Source: VAZQ01 sp963758945
GTDB lineage: Bacteria; Pseudomonadota; Alphaproteobacteria; Rhizobiales; Xanthobacteraceae
NCBI GenBank assembly: GCA_963758945.1
Contig: CAVWXY010000008.1
Coordinates: 62,001 to 126,000 of the forward strand
Direction: 5' to 3'
Length of the DNA: 64,000 bases
The translations under genes and the position numbers were made by a program. Below the pieces are notes generated by a model. That model ran no database searches and had not been told where the DNA came from. It saw only the letters and a list, made by a program, of their open reading frames with translations. Below are positions 54,603 to 63,520 of the stretch, piece after piece (the first letter of the stretch is position 1; every line of letters starts with the position of its first letter).

Positions 54603-55292
54603 TCAGCACCGCAGGGTTTCGATGCCGGCGGCCTTCATGAGTTCGGCCAGCCGATTGCGCGCGTAAAACATGCGCGTCTTCACGGTCGCCGCGGGCACAC
54701 CAATGATGGCGGAGACTTCTTCGACCGATTTTTCGTGGTAGTAGACGAGGTCGATGACCTCGCGGTGCGCGGGCGTGAGGCGCTCGAGGCATTTGCGCAG
54801 GACCGCGCCGCGCTTGCTTACATCCAGCCTCTCGTCGACCGCGATTGCCGGGTCCGGAATTGCGTCGACCGCCGCGCCTTCGAGCGGCTGATCGACCCGG
54901 CCGCGCAACGCCGACAGCGCCTTGTTGCGGGCAATCGCGAGCAGCCAAGTGGCAAGTCTGGCGCGGTTCTCGAAGCTCGCCGCACGCCGCCACAGCTCGA
55001 TGAAGACGTCGCTGACGATGTCTTCGGCGGTCTCGCGGCTGGCCACGAGGCGAAACACGAACCGGTACACTCTCTGCTGATGGCGAGCGAACAAGAGCTC
55101 AAGCGCATGCCGGTCACCGTGCGCGACCCGCGCGAGAAGGCGTTCGTCCGTTGCATCGGCGTTCGAAAACTCCGCGCCGTAGAGCGTCCGAATTGTCCCG
55201 ACGGCGTGCGCCGCGATCGAGCGCTCGGCGCCTGCGCCGACACATGCAGCGGCGGCGGCCGCGGGCGCATTGGCTTGGTAGGCATTGGCCAT
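54603..55292 (-). CDS. ECF-type RNA polymerase sigma factor
   Basis: 229 residues from ATG 55292. An Ala-rich head of about 45 residues is followed by region 2 (DERLLARVAHGDRHALELLFARHQQRVYRFVFRLVASRETAEDIVSDVFIELWRRAASFE) and region 4 (LTPAHREVIDLVYYHEKSVEEVSAIIGVPAATVKTRMFYARNRLAELM). No anti-sigma gene is adjacent; a second ECF factor lies directly upstream on the same strand, 112 bases away. The longer N-terminus and the lack of a partner leave its signal open. Confidence 0.93.
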   Translation of the reverse strand: MANAYQANAPAAAAAACVGAGAERSIAAHAVGTIRTLYGAEFSNADATDERLLARVAHGDRHALELLFARHQQRVYRFVFRLVASRETAEDIVSDVFIELWRRAASFENRARLATWLLAIARNKALSALRGRVDQPLEGAAVDAIPDPAIAVDERLDVSKRGAVLRKCLERLTPAHREVIDLVYYHEKSVEEVSAIIGVPAATVKTRMFYARNRLAELMKAAGIETLRC

Positions 55293-55404
55293 TGGGATCC
55301 CCTGTCCCCGTGTTCCAGGCTGCCGTTCCGGCAACCGACATCCCAAGGACGAACGGGCGCCGGCCGATTCGACAGGACGGAAAACTTTTTGTTTGCCTTT
55401 CCGC

Positions 55405-56667
55405 TCAACGGCGTTCGGGTGCGGCCGCAACGTCGCCGCCCGGCAAGCTGTCTTCGGTGAGGCGGTCGAGTTGCATCCCGATGTGAGCGGCTTCCGCCGC
55501 GGTATTGGCGAGCGCGATGGCCCGATCGAAGGCAATGCGGGCCTCCTCGACGCGCCCGAGTTGCAGGAGGAGTGCGCCTTTCACCCCGAAGAAATGGAAA
55601 TAGCCGGAAAGCCTGTGATCCAGCGGCTCGATCATGGCGAGCGCCGCGGCGGGACCGCGAACCTTGGCGACGGCTACCGCACGATTGAGCGTAACAATAG
55701 GGGAGGGTTGCAGCCGCTCCAGCGCCGCGTAGAGCAGATCGATCTGCGCCCAGTCTGTATCTTCCGGCCGGGGCGCCCGGGCATGCAGCGCCGCGACGGC
55801 CGCCTGTAGCTGATAGGGGCCGGGGCGGTTATGGCGCATCGCGTTATCGATGAGCGCAAGTCCCTCGGCGATCATCTCGCGGTTCCAGCGGCTGCGGTCC
55901 TGATCCTCCAGCAGCACGATGCCTCCGTCCGCATCGAAGCGTGCAGGCGCGCGCGCATGCTGCAGGAGCAACAGGGCCGTCAGTCCCAGGATCTCAGGCT
56001 CTCCGGGAAACAACCGCAGCAGCAGCCGGGCGAGCCTGATGGCCTCGTGGCAGAGCGGTGCACGGGCAACGGCTGGCCCGTCGTTCGCCGAATATCCCTC
56101 GTTGAAGACGAGGTAGATCATGGTCGCGACGGCGGCGAGCCGTTCGGCTCGCTCCGCCGCACCGGGTGTCTCGAACGGAACGTCGGCGGCGGCTATGCGA
56201 CCTTTGGCTCTGGTGATCCGCTGCTCCATGGCGCTCTCGCTGACCAGGAAAGCGCGCGCGATCTGTTTGACCGACAGGCCGGAGACGATGCGCAGCGCGA
56301 CCGCGATCTGCTGGGTGGTCGGGAGGTCCGGATGGCAGCAAATGAACAGCAGGCGCAGGATGTCGTCGCGGTAGTCCATGTCGTCGAGCCGTTCAGCCAG
56401 CTCGGCTTCGGCGTCGTTGAGATCGGAAATGGTCGCTTCGGCGGGCAGGGCCTCCTGCTTGCCCCGGCGGCGCGCCGCATCGATCGCAATGTTGCGGCCG
56501 ACGAAGATCAGCCAAGCGGCCGGATCCCGCGGCGGGCCGTTCTCGGGCCAGTGCTGCAGCGCCCGCAGGCAGGCGTCCTGAAACGCCTCCTCGGCGATAT
56601 CGAGGTCGCGGAAGTAGCGCAGGAGCGCACTGACCGCCCGCGGGCGAGCGGAAGTCAGCGCTGCATA
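55405..56667 (-). CDS. ECF sigma factor with C-terminal TPR-like domain (ECF42-like)
   Basis: About 420 residues are conserved. Region 2: ALTSARPRAVSALLRYFRDLDIAEEAFQDACLRALQHWPENGPPRDPAAWLIFVGRNIAIDAARRR; region 4: LSVKQIARAFLVSESAMEQRITRAKGRI; then a long C-terminal domain (TMIYLVFNEGYSAN, LCHEAIRLARLLLRLFPGEPEILGLTALLLLQHAR, LLYAALERLQPSPIVTLNRAVAVAKVRG). Factors of this group pair with DGPF/YCII proteins, and a decayed DGPF gene lies directly upstream. No good start codon is seen where the family normally begins; the frame runs on into the DGPF gene, so the true N-terminus is lost or fused. Confidence 0.88.
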   Translation of the reverse strand, partial: YAALTSARPRAVSALLRYFRDLDIAEEAFQDACLRALQHWPENGPPRDPAAWLIFVGRNIAIDAARRRGKQEALPAEATISDLNDAEAELAERLDDMDYRDDILRLLFICCHPDLPTTQQIAVALRIVSGLSVKQIARAFLVSESAMEQRITRAKGRIAAADVPFETPGAAERAERLAAVATMIYLVFNEGYSANDGPAVARAPLCHEAIRLARLLLRLFPGEPEILGLTALLLLQHARAPARFDADGGIVLLEDQDRSRWNREMIAEGLALIDNAMRHNRPGPYQLQAAVAALHARAPRPEDTDWAQIDLLYAALERLQPSPIVTLNRAVAVAKVRGPAAALAMIEPLDHRLSGYFHFFGVKGALLLQLGRVEEARIAFDRAIALANTAAEAAHIGMQLDRLTEDSLPGGDVAAAPERR

Positions 56668-56976
56668 ATTTGCCCTTTGCCGGTTCGCGAGCGGTCCCGA
56701 TCGCCTGGTCGAGGCCCGAACAGGCGACCGCGTAGTAGCCGAGGAGCTGCTCCTTGTCTCGGCGAAAGGCTCGCCGATCAACAGGGCCACGCGGCCCTGT
56801 CGCAGCGTGGTCGCGGCGGTCGCCTGCCACAGCCGGGCCGCCGGCCCAAGCCTGTCTTGTTCGGCGAGCTTCTCCTCCGCCACAGGGAGGAGCTTGGCCA
56901 TGATGGCATCGTCCATCTCCCTGGTCCAGGAACCGACGAGATCTTGGGAATTGTAGCAGCAGTTGGCATGGAGCAT
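56668..56976 (-). pseudogene. DGPF/YCII-domain gene, frameshifted and joined to the sigma factor
   Basis: From ATG 56976: MLHANCCYNSQDLVGSWTREMDDAIMAKLLPVAEEKLAEQDRLGPAARLWQATAATTLRQGRVALLIGEPFAET, then in the next frame KEQLLGYYAVACSGLDQAIGTARE. LxPxxxATTLRxxxG and DGPFAETKEQLxGYYxxxxxxLDxAI are the YCII/DGPF signature (DGPF here is GEPF). A one-base loss near 56753 (gagacaagg for gagacaaagg) breaks it, and its C-terminus is truncated where the sigma factor begins. In the family the two proteins are separate partners. Confidence 0.8.
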
Positions 56977-57103
56977 GGGGCGGCGCCTCGCTTGTCCCAA
57001 GAACGAATGAACGGCGCCGCTGCCGACAAGCGTGGGAAATAAATTGCGCGGCCGGGACTCGACAGTCAAATCGCCGGCACGACCTTCGTGCGGAAGCACG
57101 CAG

Positions 57104-57625
57104 TCAATCCGGAATTTTGCCTTCGTAAATGAAAATCCGCCTGACCTTCTCCCAGAATTCTCCGCCCATGAGAAAGACGCTCACGACGAAAGCCAAATCC
57201 ATACCAGCGAGAAGGTAGACGCGCGCGTTTCCGCCGGGCATGACAGCGGGGACATACGCGTACAGATAGGCCGGAATCCAGCTGACCAGAATGATCGTGA
57301 GGCTCACATAATACCGCCACTTCGATGCCGGCTCGTCGAGCACGGCACGGCGGATGGCGCTCTTCGCCACGTGCGCAAAATATTGGAAGGTTTGCCTTCC
57401 CAGCAACGCGACTGCGAGGATGCACAAGACTTCGGGGCCTCCCGCAAGCAAAGCGCCGACCACGAGAGCGGAATGCGCCGTGGAAAGGCCCAGCGCAGGT
57501 ACCGCAGCGGCACCCAGGGGCATGATCACCGACAGGATCATTGCCGCCACCCCCGCATAAAAGCGCAAGTCTCGCTTGAGCTCTGGCGGCTTCGACGTGC
57601 CCGCGGCTTTGTCGTGCTCGCTCAC
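57104..57625 (-). CDS. Integral membrane protein (four helices), transporter-suffix-like
   Basis: 173 residues from GTG 57625 with GAGGA upstream. Helices at about 21-45 (FYAGVAAMILSVIMPLGAAAVPAL), 50-75 (SALVVGALLAGGPEVLCILAVALLG), 105-130 (YYVSLTIILVSWIPAYLYAYVP) and 138-158 (YLLAGMDLAFVVSVFLMGGEFW). GPEVLCILAVALLG and GGEFWEKVRRIFIYEGKI are conserved-looking ends. It resembles proteins annotated as transporter-suffix domain membrane proteins, of unknown function. It may precede the DGPF/sigma genes in one transcript. Confidence 0.75.
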   Translation of the reverse strand: MSEHDKAAGTSKPPELKRDLRFYAGVAAMILSVIMPLGAAAVPALGLSTAHSALVVGALLAGGPEVLCILAVALLGRQTFQYFAHVAKSAIRRAVLDEPASKWRYYVSLTIILVSWIPAYLYAYVPAVMPGGNARVYLLAGMDLAFVVSVFLMGGEFWEKVRRIFIYEGKIPD

Positions 57626-57938
57626 GTGATCGTCCTCGGACCTGCCCCAGCATCGCCTGCCGACGCCATCTCCCGGGGCTGGTGCGAGACTTGCCGATAC
57701 CGGACACCTCTCATGCTGGCAATGGGCGCGGGGCCGCGCGCCCGCTTGGCGATCGCGGACGAGCCAAGCGCGAAGCGGGGACTCGAGCGCCTCCTATTCT
57801 TCCGGAGCGCAGGTGGGGGGCGGCCTCGTTCGTGGCTGCAAACGAGGGCGGTGCCGCCCGTCCGAGGTGAGCCGCCTTCGACTTGGCCGGAAGCCTTGGC
57901 TCGACGGCGACGCCGTGGCGGCTCCGTCTCCTTCCCCG
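57626..57938. other. Non-coding gap
   Basis: 313 bases between the membrane-protein gene and the DUF3309 gene. No gene or motif I can support. Confidence 0.35.
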
Positions 57939-58097
57939 TCAGATCCTGCCGAGGAGCACGAGAATGATAATGATGATGACGATGAGGCCGAGACCGCCGG
58001 AGGGATAGTACCCCCAGCCGCCGCTGTAGGGCCAAGTCGGCAGGGCGCCGATGAGGAGGAGGATCAGGATAATCAGAAGAATCGTTCCAAGCGACAT
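57939..58097 (-). CDS. DUF3309 hydrophobic peptide (52 aa)
   Basis: MSLGTILLIILILLLIGALPTWPYSGGWGYYPSGGLGLIVIIIIILVLLGRI is a near-typical DUF3309 protein: two hydrophobic helices around a Trp/Gly/Tyr-rich loop. AAGGAG precedes ATG 58097. It is an inner-membrane peptide, abundant in alphaproteobacteria, of unknown function; small proteins of this type are often general-stress induced. It would be missed by length cut-offs. Confidence 0.9.
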   Translation of the reverse strand: MSLGTILLIILILLLIGALPTWPYSGGWGYYPSGGLGLIVIIIIILVLLGRI

Positions 58098-58496
58098 GGT
58101 GCAATGCTCCTTGAGCTTCACTTCTATGAAACGCCGTGCAATTCGATCGAAGTCCCTCTTAGTATCCTGTTTGCAGCACGATCAGCGTCCGCGGAATGCC
58201 CGCTCGCTCGCCCTGACCCGCAATCGTTTATCTGGCCCCGGGCGGGAACGGTTCCTCTGGTAGGGGGATGATGATCAATCCTTCATCTTTGGTCTGCATT
58301 CAAACGTGGCAGACGCGCACAAGTTCCGACCCCGCGCGGCGAATTCGCGGGCGTGGCCGGCAGACGAAGGCATCGGTGCTGGCCGTGCGACCGGCGCCGG
58401 CGCTGTCCCCACGAAGCGCGTGGCGTCACCTCTCCGTGGCGATCCGGGATCGCCGGGATGGCAACGCGCCCGCCCCCGACGTGAAGTATCCGATCG
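58098..58496. other. Non-coding gap
   Basis: 399 bases between two minus-strand genes. No gene, terminator hairpin or repeat that I can support. Confidence 0.35.
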
Positions 58497-59471
58497 TTAC
58501 TTCACGTCCGGATAAAGCCCGGAGGCTTTCACCACGGAAAGCCCCTCGGCGCGGTCGGCTTCGAGCTCACGGGCGAACTGCTCCGGCGAGTTCAATACCG
58601 GGGTCAGGCCGCGGCTGATCATGTGCCTTTGCTGAAAGTCGGGCTTCGATGCGATCGTGACGATTGCATGGTTCAGCTTGTCGATGATCGGCTTTGGCGT
58701 GCCGGTCGGCGCATAGATGCCGAAGAAGGTGGCCATGAGGTGCTCTTTGTAGCCGATCTCCTTGAACGTCGGAATGTCGGGAGCGAGCGGCGAGCGCTTG
58801 TCGCCGTCGACGGCCAGGCCGATGATCTTTCCGTCGCGGATGAATTGGATCAGATTGCCAATGCCGAAAATCGCGATCGGCGTCGTGCCGCTGAGCATGT
58901 TGTTGACGGCGTCGCCGCCCCCCTTGAAGGGCACACGCACGAAGTCGGTCCCGTGCTTCTTGTTGAAGTCCTCCATGAACGCGACTTTCGACAGCGAGGG
59001 CGCCATATAGTTGAGCGTCTTGGGCCTGGCCCTCGCTTGCGCCGCCAACTCGTCGAAGGACTTGGCGTTGAGCGACGCGTTCACCGCGAAAACCTGCGTC
59101 AGGTAGAACGCCCTCGTAATTGGGACCAGGCTCTTCTTCGGATCGAAGCCCGTATTCGGGAAGATGATCGGATTGATCACGATCGGCTCGGTCGGGAGAA
59201 TGCAGATCGTGTAGCCGTCGGGCGCCGCTTCGCCGCAGGCGCGCGCGCCGATCGAGCCCGCTCCACCCATTCGGTCTTCGACCACGACGGCCGCGCCGAG
59301 CACAGGCCCCATCTCGTCGGCGAGCGCGCGCATGAAAATGTCGCTCAACCCGCCGGGGCCTTGCGACGCAATGGCGCGGATCGACCTGGACGGGTAATCC
59401 TCTGCGATGGAAGGCGCCGCCGAGGCGGTCAGCAGAAGAAGAGTCGCGAGTATTCGATACCAGCCGCGCAT
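58497..59471 (-). CDS. Bug/TctC-family periplasmic substrate-binding protein
   Basis: 324 residues, intact. Signal peptide RILATLLLLTASAAPSIAE, then DYPSRSIRAIASQGPGGLSDIFMRALADEM, VVVEDRMGGAGSIGARACGEAAPDGYTICIL and VRVPFKGGGDAVNNMLSGTTPIAIFGIGN. SQGPGG replaces the commoner PFPPGG, so it is a diverged member. It lies divergently from the CocE hydrolase gene, which suggests that both handle the same ester or acid. No TctAB genes. Confidence 0.93.
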   Translation of the reverse strand: MRGWYRILATLLLLTASAAPSIAEDYPSRSIRAIASQGPGGLSDIFMRALADEMGPVLGAAVVVEDRMGGAGSIGARACGEAAPDGYTICILPTEPIVINPIIFPNTGFDPKKSLVPITRAFYLTQVFAVNASLNAKSFDELAAQARARPKTLNYMAPSLSKVAFMEDFNKKHGTDFVRVPFKGGGDAVNNMLSGTTPIAIFGIGNLIQFIRDGKIIGLAVDGDKRSPLAPDIPTFKEIGYKEHLMATFFGIYAPTGTPKPIIDKLNHAIVTIASKPDFQQRHMISRGLTPVLNSPEQFARELEADRAEGLSVVKASGLYPDVK

Positions 59472-59737
59472 GTCATTCCTCCCGATGGCTTATTGTTGGT
59501 GTGCGCAACAATGCCGCGGCGGGCCGAGGACAGCAAGCCGCGCACGCGCGGTGCGGCATCATGGTCCGGCGCAAACTCGTTGCCTGTCCTGGTCGGAAAA
59601 GCCAAAGCCGGGCGGAGGGGTGCCGACAGCCCTGGCTGCGTTCACAATTCTCGGTCGACACCAACAGGCTTGTTCCTGCGATCGGCGCCATTAGTGTTGT
59701 GCGACCGGGAAGCGCGACGGGGACGGGGAGGGAAGGC

Positions 59738-61387
59738 GTGTCCAACCACCAAATGAAGGTCGAAAAAGGCATCACCGTCACCATGCGCGACGGGGTCCGC
59801 ATCTCGCTTTGTGTCTACCGGCCGGACGCCGCGGGCCGTTTCCCGACGCTGTTTGCGGCCTCGCCCTATCAGTACGAGATGGACGAGGTACCGGCCTATC
59901 CGCTGTTCCTCTGGCGCGAGACCGGCCCGGTCGAATGGTATGTCGGCCAAGGCTACGCCTATGTCCACGCCGACGTGCGCGGCTCGGGCCGCTCCGAAGG
60001 CGAGTTCGAGTTCATGGGGCTCAACGAGCAGCGCGATTATCTCGAACTGATTGCCTGGATCATCAGCCAAGACTGGAGCAACGGCCGCGTCGGCGGCATC
60101 GGCCAGTCGTACTATGCGATGGCGCAATGGCTGATGGCGACCTACAACCCGCCGGGGCTCGCCTGCATCGCGCCCTACGACGGTCTCGTCGATCAGTATC
60201 GCGGATCGAACTACCACGGCGGCATCTACTGCAGCTATCGTTCGGTCTGGTACACGACGCTGCGCGCCGACAATCAGCACCGCCTGGCCGGCCGGCACGG
60301 CCGGCCGCCGATGACATTCGATCTCGTCGGCGCCATCATCGACCACCCGCTGGACGACGAATTCTGGCGCGAGCGTTCTCCCTACTGGCGGCTCGACAAG
60401 ATCAAGTGCCCGGTGCTCTCGATCGGGCACTGGGGCAAGATGGGCCTGCACCTGCGCGGCAACATCCTCGGCTACGAGGAGGTCAAGGCGCCGAAGAAGC
60501 TCGTGGTCACCGGAGCCCGCAACACGTTCGAAGCGCACCGCATGTTCGATCAGGTCGATTTTCATGAGAAGGAACTGCTGCCATTCTACGACCTCCATCT
60601 CAAGGGGGTGAACAACGGCTTCATGGGCGTCGAACCGGTGAAGGTTTTCGTGCGTGGCGCCAATATCTGGCGCGCGGAGGAGGAATGGCCGCCGAAACGC
60701 GCAAACACGGTTCCTTACTACCTGCGCAAGGGCCCGTCGGGCAGCGTCATCTCGCTCAACGACGGCGGGCTGTCCACCGAGAAGCCCGCCGCGGGCGAGG
60801 CTCCAACGAGCTACACCTATCCGGACTGGGAATGGGTCAATGGCGTTGCGGTCATCGGCCCGGATGGACGGGTGGACCCGGCACGGCGTGTGCTGACCTT
60901 CACCAGCGCGCCGCTCGAGGCCGATCTCGAAGTCACCGGGCCGATCGTGCTCAAGCTCTACGCCTCATCGAGCGCGATCGACACCCAGTTCATCGTCAAG
61001 CTCACCGACCAGCACCCGCAGGATACGGCAGCGCGCGCCAAGGGGGAGCAGCCGGCATATACGCCGGTATCAAAGGGGTGGTTGAAGGCCTCGCATCGCG
61101 AGAAGGACCTGCAACGGTGGACGGACACGCGCCCGTTCTACGCGCACACCAATCCGCAGCCGATCACACCGGGCGAAATCTACGAGTTCGACATCGAGGT
61201 GCTGCCGATCTCCTACATGTTCAAGAAGGGGCATCGTGTCCGGCTCGAGCTCGCCAACGGCGACTCGCCCGCGACCGATGGGGCGTTCTCGCATCCCTAT
61301 CACCCGGCGCTGATGGGCACCGACACGATCCATCACGATGGGGCGCACGCTTCGTGCATCATGCTGCCGGTGATCCCGGCGGGGTGA
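59738..61387 (+). CDS. CocE/NonD-family (X-Pro dipeptidyl-peptidase-like) serine hydrolase
   Basis: 549 residues from GTG 59738 with GGGAGGGAAGG upstream; ATG 59753 is the alternative. The N-terminal part has TMRDGVRISLCVYRPDAAGRFPTLFAASPY and ADVRGSGRSEGEF, the nucleophile GGIGQSYYAMAQW (Ser124), and a late C-terminal jelly-roll with VLPISYMFKKGHRVRLELANGDSP and HDGAHASCIMLPVIP. This is the domain order of cocaine esterase and glutaryl-7-ACA acylase. It cleaves an ester or amide; no signal peptide is visible. The divergent Bug gene is the likely partner. Confidence 0.93.
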   Translation: MSNHQMKVEKGITVTMRDGVRISLCVYRPDAAGRFPTLFAASPYQYEMDEVPAYPLFLWRETGPVEWYVGQGYAYVHADVRGSGRSEGEFEFMGLNEQRDYLELIAWIISQDWSNGRVGGIGQSYYAMAQWLMATYNPPGLACIAPYDGLVDQYRGSNYHGGIYCSYRSVWYTTLRADNQHRLAGRHGRPPMTFDLVGAIIDHPLDDEFWRERSPYWRLDKIKCPVLSIGHWGKMGLHLRGNILGYEEVKAPKKLVVTGARNTFEAHRMFDQVDFHEKELLPFYDLHLKGVNNGFMGVEPVKVFVRGANIWRAEEEWPPKRANTVPYYLRKGPSGSVISLNDGGLSTEKPAAGEAPTSYTYPDWEWVNGVAVIGPDGRVDPARRVLTFTSAPLEADLEVTGPIVLKLYASSSAIDTQFIVKLTDQHPQDTAARAKGEQPAYTPVSKGWLKASHREKDLQRWTDTRPFYAHTNPQPITPGEIYEFDIEVLPISYMFKKGHRVRLELANGDSPATDGAFSHPYHPALMGTDTIHHDGAHASCIMLPVIPAG

Positions 61388-61454
61388 TGCGAGCCGTCCA
61401 TCGCAGGGACGAAGCGCCCGCGCGAGCAATCGATCCGCGCGCGACGATGCGGCC

Positions 61455-62366
61455 CTAACCGGAGCTTCCGGTGTAGCTGCGCACCGCCAGGCGCGCGCTC
61501 GCCGCGCCCAGCCCTGCCGCGCTCCTGCGGTAGCGGTGCAGCTGGTCCTTCACCAAGCCGAAGCTGCAAAGCGCGAGGCTCGACCACACGGCTGCGCTGA
61601 AATAGAGCGACATCCAGGCAATCTCATCCTTCCATTGCCTAAAGTCGTGCGTGACAGCCCAACGCGTGCTCACGTCGTGGAGACCCCCGATGATACCGAG
61701 GAGCTGCTTTCCGTTGGTCAGGTCCGCTTGCCATCGGTCGAAATACATCGGCACGTCGACCATGACGAGGAACGCCAGATAGCAAGCGATGCCCGCAACA
61801 GCTGTGCCGATTGCGAGCTGAATGATGCCGCGGAACTCGTGCAGGAGCCGTAGCAGAGCGACCGCGATGAGCAGGAAGGTCACCGTCCAGATCGAGTTTT
61901 CGAGCGTGTTGCCGAGGTAGCTCGTCGTGATCACGGCGTACCATGAGCAGCACTCCGCAAGGATGATCAGCGGAACGATGGCGCTCGAAATGGAGCGGGC
62001 CATATCCGATCTTGCCAAGTTCGCGAGGTAGCGCACGACGAGAGCCCACTGGATCGCAAAACAGATCTCCGCCACCGTCGCCACCGACCGGCCGACCAGG
62101 ACGCTCGAGAGCCACGTGTCGAAAAGACAGATCCGCTGCACATCGGCGCGCGGGAGTACCGATCGGAAGGCGCAGCCGAAGACATAGGCCGCGCACAGCA
62201 GAACCATGAGCTCGATACGGAACGCGCCGCGCTGAGGGCCCCATGTCCTGCTGCGGAAATACCGATGCAGCAGGAGCCAAAGGGCGATGTTTGCGGCGCT
62301 GACGACGAGCAGGAAGCCCCACCAGATCGCCACCGGATTCGACCAGGCCAGCCAGCCCAAAAGCAT
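61455..62366 (-). CDS. Multi-spanning integral membrane protein, function unknown
   Basis: 303 residues, start fixed by GGAGGGAG before ATG 62366. About seven or eight helices: PVAIWWGFLLVVSAANIALWLLL, IELMVLLCAAYVFGCAF, ICFAIQWALVVRYLA, IVPLIILAECCSWYAVITTSYLGNTLENSIWTVTFLLIAVALL, LAIGTAVAGIACYLAFLVMVDVPMYF and IAWMSLYFSAAVWSSLALCSFGL. Conserved-looking polar residues within the membrane (AECCSWYAVITTSYLGNTLEN) hint at a binding site. No family recognised. Confidence 0.75.
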   Translation of the reverse strand: MLLGWLAWSNPVAIWWGFLLVVSAANIALWLLLHRYFRSRTWGPQRGAFRIELMVLLCAAYVFGCAFRSVLPRADVQRICLFDTWLSSVLVGRSVATVAEICFAIQWALVVRYLANLARSDMARSISSAIVPLIILAECCSWYAVITTSYLGNTLENSIWTVTFLLIAVALLRLLHEFRGIIQLAIGTAVAGIACYLAFLVMVDVPMYFDRWQADLTNGKQLLGIIGGLHDVSTRWAVTHDFRQWKDEIAWMSLYFSAAVWSSLALCSFGLVKDQLHRYRRSAAGLGAASARLAVRSYTGSSG

Positions 62367-62659
62367 GCGCTGCTCCCTCCTGTCATCGAGCCCTCATCCG
62401 ACTGTAACAATTCTGACACGAACGCGGCGGCGATTGGAGTGGTTACCAGGCAGAAACGCGCACCAGCGGCGGGCGGATTGGCACAGCGGAGTCCGCCGTC
62501 ATTGGCATCGCCTCCGCAGAACCATGGCGCCCGAACGCGCCCCAAGTCTGGCTTGCCTTCCTTCTTTCTCTTCGATATCCAGCGCCTTGGATCGTCACGA
62601 AACCGTCACAATCGATTTTCGGGTCGCGGTCGCGAGTGCTTCATGCGGTCGGGGGGCGA

Positions 62660-63166
62660 ATGAGTTTTGAGATCGAACGCAAGTTCCTCGTTCGCGGAGA
62701 CGACTGGCAAAAGCTTGCGACCGGACAGATCAGCATTCGGCAGGCCTACCTGGCCTTCGCCGGGAAGGCGTCGATCCGAGTCCGCATCAAGGGTGATGGC
62801 GCCGCGACGCTGAGCATCAAATCGCGCCCCGTCGATCTGCGCCGGCTGGAACTGGAATACGCTATTCCGGTCTTGGAGGCCGAGGCGCTGATACAGCTGC
62901 GGCAAGGCTCCATCATCGAGAAGGTGCGCCACCTGGTGCCGTGGGGAGAGCTCGTCTGGGAGGTCGACGTGTTTTCCGGCGAGAACCTGGGCCTCGTGAT
63001 CGCCGAAATCGAATTGCGCGACGAGCATCAGCACGTCGAATTGCCGGCGTGGATCGGGCCGGAAGTCACGGGGCAGCCGCAATACTACAACAGCTCCTTG
63101 GTGCAACACCCCTTCGGCGCGCGGGCGCGCCAGGACGCGTCGACGCCGATCGAAAAGCTGGCCTGA
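62660..63166 (+). CDS. CYTH-domain protein (class IV adenylate cyclase/triphosphatase-like)
   Basis: 168 residues. MSFEIERKFLV at the N-terminus is the ExExK signature; IRVRIKGDGAATLSIKSRP, LELEYAIPVLEAEAL, GSIIEKVRHLV and LVWEVDVFSGENLGLVIAEIEL give the alternating Arg/Lys and Glu of the tunnel that binds triphosphates and metal ions. Single-domain bacterial CYTH proteins mostly hydrolyse inorganic triphosphate; a cyclase role is less likely. ATG 62660 is used; the gene stands alone. Confidence 0.92.
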   Translation: MSFEIERKFLVRGDDWQKLATGQISIRQAYLAFAGKASIRVRIKGDGAATLSIKSRPVDLRRLELEYAIPVLEAEALIQLRQGSIIEKVRHLVPWGELVWEVDVFSGENLGLVIAEIELRDEHQHVELPAWIGPEVTGQPQYYNSSLVQHPFGARARQDASTPIEKLA

Positions 63167-63520
63167 ACGGCGCGAGCGTTCGTGCCCGCTTTACCACTGA
63201 CAGGGTCGCGCGAGCACGCGTTCGGATGACGCGTCAGCGGTTCGCCCTCAAGGGCATGCGCCGCTCAACAAAATTTTGAACGCGTCCCACGAGGAGCGCC
63301 GGCGCGGACACCGCAAGCAGTCGATCAGGCCGACCATCCGGCTGCTGCCGACGATAGTACCGATGGTCGTGACCACGACATGGGCGGCGCGCGGCTCGCG
63401 TTCGCTTGGGTCAAACGACACGCTTGGCATGTCCACGCCGCGATCGAACGGGACAAGAGCGGAGGCAGCCTGCATAATCGGACACCCGCCGCCCGCCAAC
63501 GCCAGGACTGAGACCGCAGG
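63167..63520. other. Non-coding gap
   Basis: 354 bases. A small palindromic spot caaaattttg near 63270 is the only feature noted. No gene supported. Confidence 0.35.
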
